A DNA stretch of 64,000 nt from an uncultured Alphaproteobacteria bacterium. GTDB lineage: Bacteria; Pseudomonadota; Alphaproteobacteria; HIMB59; GCA-002718135. Of this stretch, positions 58,817 through 64,000 are shown piece after piece; the stretch's first letter is position 1, and each line of letters begins with the position of its first letter. Position numbers and translations under genes: made by a program. Location of the stretch: positions 1 through 64,000 of the forward strand of contig CACHBB010000004.1 in assembly GCA_902577945.1 (NCBI GenBank). Reading direction: 5' to 3'. The notes under the pieces were generated by a model. It saw only the letters and a program-made list of their open reading frames with translations. It was not told where the DNA came from and ran no database searches.

Positions 58817-59992
58817 AAATTTTTTAATATTTTTTGCAGCCTGCCTTATCCGTTGTGTATTTTCAACTAAACCAATACGAACAAAACCCTCTCCGTTATT
58901 ACCAAATGCTAACCCTGGTGCTACAGCAACATCAGCTTTTATCATTAATTTTTTTGCAAATTTCATTGATCCAAATTTTTTAAATTTATGTGGAATAGGT
59001 GCCCAAACAAACATACTTGCCTTTGGTTTAGGAATATCCCACCCAGCCCTTCCAAATGACTCAATAAGAACGTCTCTTCTTTTTTTATAAATTTGTCGGA
59101 TTTCTTCTACACATTGCTGAGAGCCATTTAAAGCTGCTGTTGCTGCAACTTGAACAGGAGTAAACGCACCATAGTCAACATAAGATTTAATCTTAGTTAA
59201 TGCCTCAATAAGTGTTTTATTTCCAACTGCAAAACCAATTCTCCAACCAGCCATTGCATATGTTTTTGATAAAGTTGTAAATTCTACCGCTACCTTTTTA
59301 GCTCCATTAACTTCTAAAATTGATGGTGGAGGATTATTTTCAAAATAAATTTCAGAATAAGCTAAATCAGATAAAATATAGATACCATTTTTTGAAGCTA
59401 ATTTTACAAGATCTTTATAGAAATCTATATTAACTATTTGTGCAGTAGGATTTGAAGGAAAAGAAACTATTAGGGCTTTTATTTTAGAATTTTTTTTTAT
59501 ATTTCTTTCAATATTTATTAGATATTTTTGTGGATTAAATTCTCCGTTATAAATTGTTTTTAATGGAATTAATTTTGCACCAGCTATAGTAAAACCATAT
59601 GGATGCACAGGATACGAAGGGTCTGGACACAAAATTTTGTCACCTTTAGATGTAATTGCCTGCGCAAGGTTGGCCAAACCTTCTTTAGAGCCAATTGTTA
59701 CAATTATTTCTTTATTAATATCAAGATTTACACCAAACCTTCTCTTGTAATATTTTGCCTGAGCTTTTCTTAAACCATTAATACCTTTTGAAACAGAGTA
59801 TCTCCCTACTCCAGGTTTATCAATTGTTTCTTTTAATTTTTGCCTAATATGGATAGGTGTTGGCATATCAGGATTGCCCATACCAAAATCAATAATATCT
59901 TTTTTTTCTGAACGTAGTTTAATCTTAAGACTATTAATTTCTGAGAAAATGTATGGTGGGAGTCTGTTAATTCTTTCAAATTTAGATTTCAT
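58808..59992 (-). CDS. alaC: Aminotransferase, AlaC type (alanine/LL-DAP aminotransferase family)
   Basis: 394 residues, fold-type I PLP enzyme. Lys243 in TLSKTYAMAGWR is the Schiff-base lysine, with Asn181 (FPSNPTAQ), Asp209 (SDLAYSE) and an Arg near 373 (GFVRIGLVEN) as further ligands. The N-terminal RINRLPPYIFSEI...IDFGMGNPDMPTP resembles E. coli AlaC. Likely reaction: pyruvate plus glutamate to alanine plus 2-oxoglutarate. It converges on the mgs operon. Confidence 0.85.
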   Translation of the reverse strand: MKSKFERINRLPPYIFSEINSLKIKLRSEKKDIIDFGMGNPDMPTPIHIRQKLKETIDKPGVGRYSVSKGINGLRKAQAKYYKRRFGVNLDINKEIIVTIGSKEGLANLAQAITSKGDKILCPDPSYPVHPYGFTIAGAKLIPLKTIYNGEFNPQKYLINIERNIKKNSKIKALIVSFPSNPTAQIVNIDFYKDLVKLASKNGIYILSDLAYSEIYFENNPPPSILEVNGAKKVAVEFTTLSKTYAMAGWRIGFAVGNKTLIEALTKIKSYVDYGAFTPVQVAATAALNGSQQCVEEIRQIYKKRRDVLIESFGRAGWDIPKPKASMFVWAPIPHKFKKFGSMKFAKKLMIKADVAVAPGLAFGNNGEGFVRIGLVENTQRIRQAAKNIKKFLS

Positions 59993-60073
59993 ATTTTTTT
60001 AATAGATAATTTTTAAAAAAAAACTACTTTTAATAAAATTGATTTTTAACAATATTATTACTATTTTTAAGAT

Positions 60074-60775
60074 ATGACTAAATTATTATTTTATATTTTA
60101 CCGTTTTTGTTAGTTTTTCTCCCAAGCTTATGGGTAAACTATGTTTTAAAAAAATTTAATGTAACTTTTTCTGATATGCCATTTACAGGGAAAGAATTAG
60201 GTAAAATAATACTAGAAGAGCATAACATAAATAACGTTAGCATAAATTCAATAAAACAATTAGATCATTATAATCCAATAGATAAAAAAATTCACATTTC
60301 AGAAGATAAAATTAATAAAAAAAGTATTACTAGTATATCTGTAGTTGCACATGAAATTGGTCATGCTATTCAAGATAAGTATAATTATAAACCACTTAAA
60401 TTAAGACAAACTTTAATAGAGAAAACTTCTATCTTACAAAGAATAGGTTCATTTCTTTTAATTATAGGACTTCCATCAATTTTTGCTTTTACTAAAAGTC
60501 CTTTTATTACTTTACTAGCTGGAATTATAATAATGGGATGCCTATCAACGAATGTTTTAATTCATTTAGTAACACTACCTGTTGAATTTGATGCTAGTAA
60601 GAGAGCATTAAAAATTTTAGAAAAATATGTTCCAAAGAAAAATATTAAACAATGTAGAGCGGTATTGACGGCTGCTGCATTTACTTATTTGGCCCAATCA
60701 ATAGTCAGTATATTCAGATTAAAAATTATACTGTTATCTTTTGTTAATATTTTTAAATCACTAATTAGAAGATAA
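60074..60775 (+). CDS. Membrane zinc metallopeptidase (YugP-like)
   Basis: 233 residues. HEIGH (93-97) is the zinc-binding HExxH, with the third ligand expected in LPVEFDASKRAL. TM helices lie at ~4-24, ~122-140, ~145-165 and near the C-terminus, so the active site faces a membrane interface. Members of the Zn_peptidase_2 (YugP) family have no fixed substrate. It is divergent from the aminotransferase gene and 42 bases upstream of the fusion protein gene on the same strand. Confidence 0.82.
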   Translation: MTKLLFYILPFLLVFLPSLWVNYVLKKFNVTFSDMPFTGKELGKIILEEHNINNVSINSIKQLDHYNPIDKKIHISEDKINKKSITSISVVAHEIGHAIQDKYNYKPLKLRQTLIEKTSILQRIGSFLLIIGLPSIFAFTKSPFITLLAGIIIMGCLSTNVLIHLVTLPVEFDASKRALKILEKYVPKKNIKQCRAVLTAAAFTYLAQSIVSIFRLKIILLSFVNIFKSLIRR

Positions 60776-60816
60776 TTTTTCTTTCATTTAAATTATAATT
60801 ATTTAATTATTAACTT

Positions 60817-63429
60817 ATGAATATTGCAGAGAGAATTTCATTAGTTTTAATTGATAAAGGATTTAATTTAAGTCCTAATTATAAAACAGAAAAAATTATT
60901 AATGATGCTTCTAAATTAAAAAAAACATCAGAAGAAATATTAATTGCTAAACAGCATGGTATTGCAGATAAGCTTTTTATATTAATTAATGGAGAAGCAG
61001 AATTTACAAAAGATCATAATAATAAATTATATAAATTAGCTACTTTAAGAGGTGTGGGAATTCCTCTTGGTGTTTCTGGACTAAATCCACCAAGCAGATA
61101 TATGGCTGATATTTATGTAAAAGCAAATGCAGAATATATTGAAATTGATCTAAACAAACTAAAAGAAATTGAAAATAGTGACCCCTCTTATGCCAGTGTT
61201 TTTTATTCATATCTTGTGCTTCAATCAATGAATTTAATATGGTCATCAAGAAATTTAAATGATTGTCATTTACAAGATGATATCAGAATGTCTGAAGGAG
61301 TTAAAACGGGTGGAGAAATTATTAATACGAAAAGAATAAAAGATACAGCTTTTCTCGCCTTTCTCAATGATCAAGATTTATTAAAATTATTGAATTATAG
61401 TAGTATAAAACTTTTTTCTGCAAATGAATATATAACTTCTGAAGGACAAATATCAGATGGTATTAATATTCTACTTAAGGGAAAAGTTGATGCATCATTT
61501 AATAGTCACAAAAAAAATATTTTAGAAAAAAATACTAGGACAATTGCAAGGTCTGGAGTTGCTTTGTCACTTTCAGCGGGGTTACATGATATTAAATCTC
61601 CTTATACAATAAAGGCAACAAGAGATACGACTATTATAAAATTCTCAAATGAATTCATTGATAATTTAATTAAAAAAGATCCAGACTTAGCATTAAAATT
61701 TTTAAAACGTCAATTATGGCAATTAGGAAAATATATTCAATCTTCATCAGGTTTAACTACATATCCTGCTAAAGATGAAGCTGAATTGTTCAATTTTCTT
61801 TTAAATGATAATTCTTCAAGAATACCAGTGAATTCTAAACTTTATAATATACCACATCTTCTAAAAAACCATTTAACACATTCATTAGCATTTAATATTA
61901 TTTATGAAGTTGTAGTATCTGGTAATGAAAATGAAAAATCTATTGCCAGTCTTATGATAGACGCGATGTCTGGTTTAGAGAAAAAAAATAGATTTTTTAA
62001 TCAATTAAATAAAATTTATAATAGAGTTGCGACATCTCATGAAGAAATTAATAAAAAAACTTTGCAGAAACTTACAAATGCAGATTTTGTAAAAGCTTTT
62101 GATCAAGTACCTTATGTTATTAAAGGAATGGAAAACTTACCCGAAGAACCAACAAATATTTTTTTTTATAATCATCTAGCGAGCATTGAAGAAAATACAT
62201 TAGCTAATGGACATTCATTCAGTATAGATAGTCATTTTATATCAGCTAAAATCTTGTTTCCAAAATACGGAGATGGAGGTCAAAGGATAGCTAGGTATAG
62301 TAGAAATACAGAATTTTGGCGATATAATTATTATGAAAATTTAGATTATATTTTTGTTCACACACCTGAATCTGATAGACTAGAAGAAACCAATTTAGAA
62401 AAAAAGAAAAGAAAAGAAAAACTATTTGTAGAAACACAAAATATTTTTGATCAAAATAGACCACTTGTTATTGCTCCAGAAGGAACTAGCGAAACTGAAG
62501 ATAATATAACCGTTAACTCTCCAGGGCCTTTGAAGCCTGGTGCATTTTTATTAGCTAATCAACTAGAGCCAGAACCCTTTCTAGTTCCAATTGCTCTAGC
62601 TAATTTTGATCATTCAATATCAAATACAGTTTATTCAGCGATAATCAAAGAACCAATAAAAATAAATGATTATGTTAAAGATATTAAAAACAAAAAAGAA
62701 TTAGAAAAATTTTTAAATAATTATAGAGTAAAATTTAAAAGTTATGTTCAAGAAGCAATTGAATTGGCAAAAAATATTCATAATGATAAAAAAAAATTAG
62801 ATAATGTGGAAACAAATATTAATCTTGTTAGCCCCATTGAAGAGGAATATGAGGCTGATGTAAGAGAATTAGAAATTAATCTTCATAATAAGGAATTAGA
62901 AAACAAAAAAACAATCTTATATGGAAGTTCAACTTTTAAAGATTGGATAAATGCAGATAAGGATTTATCAATTAATAATCTAACAAACCTGGGCTTTGGG
63001 GGTTCAACTTTAGTAGCTTGTAGAAATTATTTCAATAGAATTGTTGTTCCGTACAGTCCTGATACAATGTTATTTTATGCTGGTGATAACGACATTGGTA
63101 GTGGAACTTCTGCTAGTGAATTATTAAGTGAATTTATTTTACTTACTTCTGAAGTTAGTGAGAAAATTCCACATACTAGATGTTTTTTTATTTCAATCAA
63201 ACCGAGTATTTTTAGAAAAGATTATCTAGATATTATTTTAGACGCTAATGAAAAAATAAAAAACGCTATCAATCATTTAGGCCAATGGAAATATATTGAT
63301 TTATGTTCTCCAATGTTAGAAACAGGATATGAAAAATTTTATGGTGATGACCCACTACATATGAACGTCTTAGGTTATAGTTTACTTAGTAAGTTGATAA
63401 GAGATGAATTAGCTGTATTTAACAGTTAG
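60817..63429 (+). CDS. Fusion: two cNMP-binding-like domains, PlsC-like acyltransferase and SGNH hydrolase
   Basis: 870 residues. Two Crp-like beta-roll domains (about 20-145 and 175-310; GIADKLFILINGEAEF and DGINILLKGKVDASF) precede a linker and an acyltransferase-like domain (about 425-650). The latter has NH453 followed by HX4E (NHLASIE), a second candidate HX4D at 466-471, and PEGTS at 554-558. The C-terminal part (about 698-868) is an SGNH hydrolase: Ser705 (YGSSTF), glycines 728/729 (GFGGST), Asn758 (GDND) and Asp845-x-x-His848 (DPLHMN). No TM helix is evident. Predicted role: nucleotide-responsive phospholipid acyl remodelling (inference). It overlaps the convergent GH4 gene by 4 bases. 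Confidence 0.85.
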   Translation: MNIAERISLVLIDKGFNLSPNYKTEKIINDASKLKKTSEEILIAKQHGIADKLFILINGEAEFTKDHNNKLYKLATLRGVGIPLGVSGLNPPSRYMADIYVKANAEYIEIDLNKLKEIENSDPSYASVFYSYLVLQSMNLIWSSRNLNDCHLQDDIRMSEGVKTGGEIINTKRIKDTAFLAFLNDQDLLKLLNYSSIKLFSANEYITSEGQISDGINILLKGKVDASFNSHKKNILEKNTRTIARSGVALSLSAGLHDIKSPYTIKATRDTTIIKFSNEFIDNLIKKDPDLALKFLKRQLWQLGKYIQSSSGLTTYPAKDEAELFNFLLNDNSSRIPVNSKLYNIPHLLKNHLTHSLAFNIIYEVVVSGNENEKSIASLMIDAMSGLEKKNRFFNQLNKIYNRVATSHEEINKKTLQKLTNADFVKAFDQVPYVIKGMENLPEEPTNIFFYNHLASIEENTLANGHSFSIDSHFISAKILFPKYGDGGQRIARYSRNTEFWRYNYYENLDYIFVHTPESDRLEETNLEKKKRKEKLFVETQNIFDQNRPLVIAPEGTSETEDNITVNSPGPLKPGAFLLANQLEPEPFLVPIALANFDHSISNTVYSAIIKEPIKINDYVKDIKNKKELEKFLNNYRVKFKSYVQEAIELAKNIHNDKKKLDNVETNINLVSPIEEEYEADVRELEINLHNKELENKKTILYGSSTFKDWINADKDLSINNLTNLGFGGSTLVACRNYFNRIVVPYSPDTMLFYAGDNDIGSGTSASELLSEFILLTSEVSEKIPHTRCFFISIKPSIFRKDYLDIILDANEKIKNAINHLGQWKYIDLCSPMLETGYEKFYGDDPLHMNVLGYSLLSKLIRDELAVFNS

Positions 63430-64000
63430 TTGAATTGAGGAAGATAATTTTTATGAGCATTTAATAATTGATCAACCATTGAATATATTTCATCAATAGA
63501 GAGAATGGAAGAAGTCAAAGGATCTAGCATTGCTGCATGATAGATATGCTCTCTCTTCTCAGTAATTGCAGCCTCAGCAGTTAAAATTTGAACATTAATG
63601 TTAGTGCGCATTAAAGCAGTTAATTGTTCGGGTAAATTGCCAATTTTTTGAGGTTTGTATCCATCAGAATTAATTAAACAAGGAACTTCTACACAGCAAT
63701 TATCTGGTAGATTGTTAATTAAATTACTATTCATAACATTCGCATTAATTGTAATAGTCTTATTATTTGTTACAGCCTCCATTATATGTGAGGCATATTC
63801 ATGGCTTAATTTTAAAGGTTCATTTTGTAAAGGCGTAATGTCCTTTTCTAATTCTTTCCAGGTTTTAGCATGATATTCACATCTATCTAAATACTCATCA
63901 ATTGGAATTTGATACTTGTTAATTATGTCATCTCTATTATTTTTTATAAACCATGGAACATATTCAGCAAAATGCTCACTTGATTCAGTTACAAAATAAC
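63426..64000 (-). CDS. GH4-family glycosidase, C-terminal part (truncated by right edge)
   Basis: The minus-strand frame is open from 64000 to the stop at 63426, at least 191 residues. YFVTESSEHFAEYVPWFI and LSHEYASHIMEA, then NLPDNCCVEVPCLIN, NLPEQLTALMRTNINVQ and EHIYHAAMLDPLTSS, are conserved in family 4 alpha-glycosidases (MelA, AglA, LplD types). These NAD- and Mn-dependent enzymes cleave by redox-elimination. A start at 63782 would cut a continuous GH4 sequence, so the true start lies to the right. Substrate (glucoside, galactoside or galacturonide) cannot be told from this part. Confidence 0.9.
   Translation of the reverse strand, partial: YFVTESSEHFAEYVPWFIKNNRDDIINKYQIPIDEYLDRCEYHAKTWKELEKDITPLQNEPLKLSHEYASHIMEAVTNNKTITINANVMNSNLINNLPDNCCVEVPCLINSDGYKPQKIGNLPEQLTALMRTNINVQILTAEAAITEKREHIYHAAMLDPLTSSILSIDEIYSMVDQLLNAHKNYLPQFN

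Noticed and set aside
63426-63782. Stand-alone 118-residue protein at the right edge
   Set aside because: The frame continues without a stop to 64000 and the extra sequence is conserved GH4, so it is part of a larger gene.

Overview
The window is AT-rich, gene-dense DNA with short gaps (no gene-free stretch exceeds about 265 bases). It looks like a streamlined marine alphaproteobacterium of the SAR11-like or HIMB59/AEGEAN-169 type. That placement is an inference from base composition, the many one- to four-base gene overlaps, and the gene set: C-P lyase, urease, N-methylglutamate synthase, phosphatidylcholine synthase, a Rieske oxygenase and many small membrane proteins. No marker gene here fixes the taxonomy.

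Layout. 1-3.4 kb: a truncated small secreted protein, a tyrosine recombinase with a perfect inverted repeat just upstream of it, a CobB-type sirtuin, an HTH protein and a TPR protein. 3.4-20 kb: one minus-strand gene of 5534 codons. It encodes a secreted protein with about 39 Calx-beta-like repeats, then a subtilisin-like (S8) protease domain, then an autotransporter-like C-terminal barrel. 20-22.8 kb: a TIM-barrel isomerase-like protein, an MFS transporter and a small secreted protein. 22.9-32.8 kb: a complete minus-strand C-P lyase operon, phnGHIJKLM then phnCDE1E2, headed by a small secreted ORF. 32.9-38.4 kb: small GYD, NTF2-like and ABM-like proteins, an AlkB-type hydroxylase, a 4-TM protein, a 2-oxoglutarate oxygenase, a beta-hydroxyacid dehydrogenase and an SMR-like transporter; this stretch holds a decayed gene copy and unusual start-site hairpins. 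38.4-40.8 kb: an EamA transporter, a one-domain voltage-gated-type channel and a bactofilin. 40.8-45.6 kb: urease operon ureDABCEFG. 45.7-49.8 kb: a secreted protein, a DDAH-like hydrolase, tRNA-Arg(CCU), a YczE-like membrane protein, a Rieske oxygenase and a second copy of the 4-TM family. 49.9-55.8 kb: membrane proteins, phosphatidylcholine synthase, Nudix, a photolyase-like protein, a lipoprotein/EF-hand pair and a FAD oxidoreductase. 55.9-58.8 kb: the three N-methylglutamate synthase-like genes. 58.8-64 kb: an AlaC-type aminotransferase, a membrane Zn peptidase, an 870-residue cNMP-binding/acyltransferase/SGNH-hydrolase fusion, and the C-terminal part of a GH4 glycosidase running off the right edge.

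Common theme: scavenging of dissolved organic N, P and C (phosphonates, urea, possibly methylamines and methylated arginine, possibly alkyl chains) and membrane-lipid metabolism. The most unusual items are the giant repeat-protease and its block-duplicated repeat array, the recombinase-adjacent inverted repeat, the duplicated leader and gene relic in front of two different iron oxygenases, the 4-TM family that sits beside iron oxygenases twice, the channel with a shifted selectivity-filter glutamate, and the cNMP-acyltransferase-SGNH fusion.
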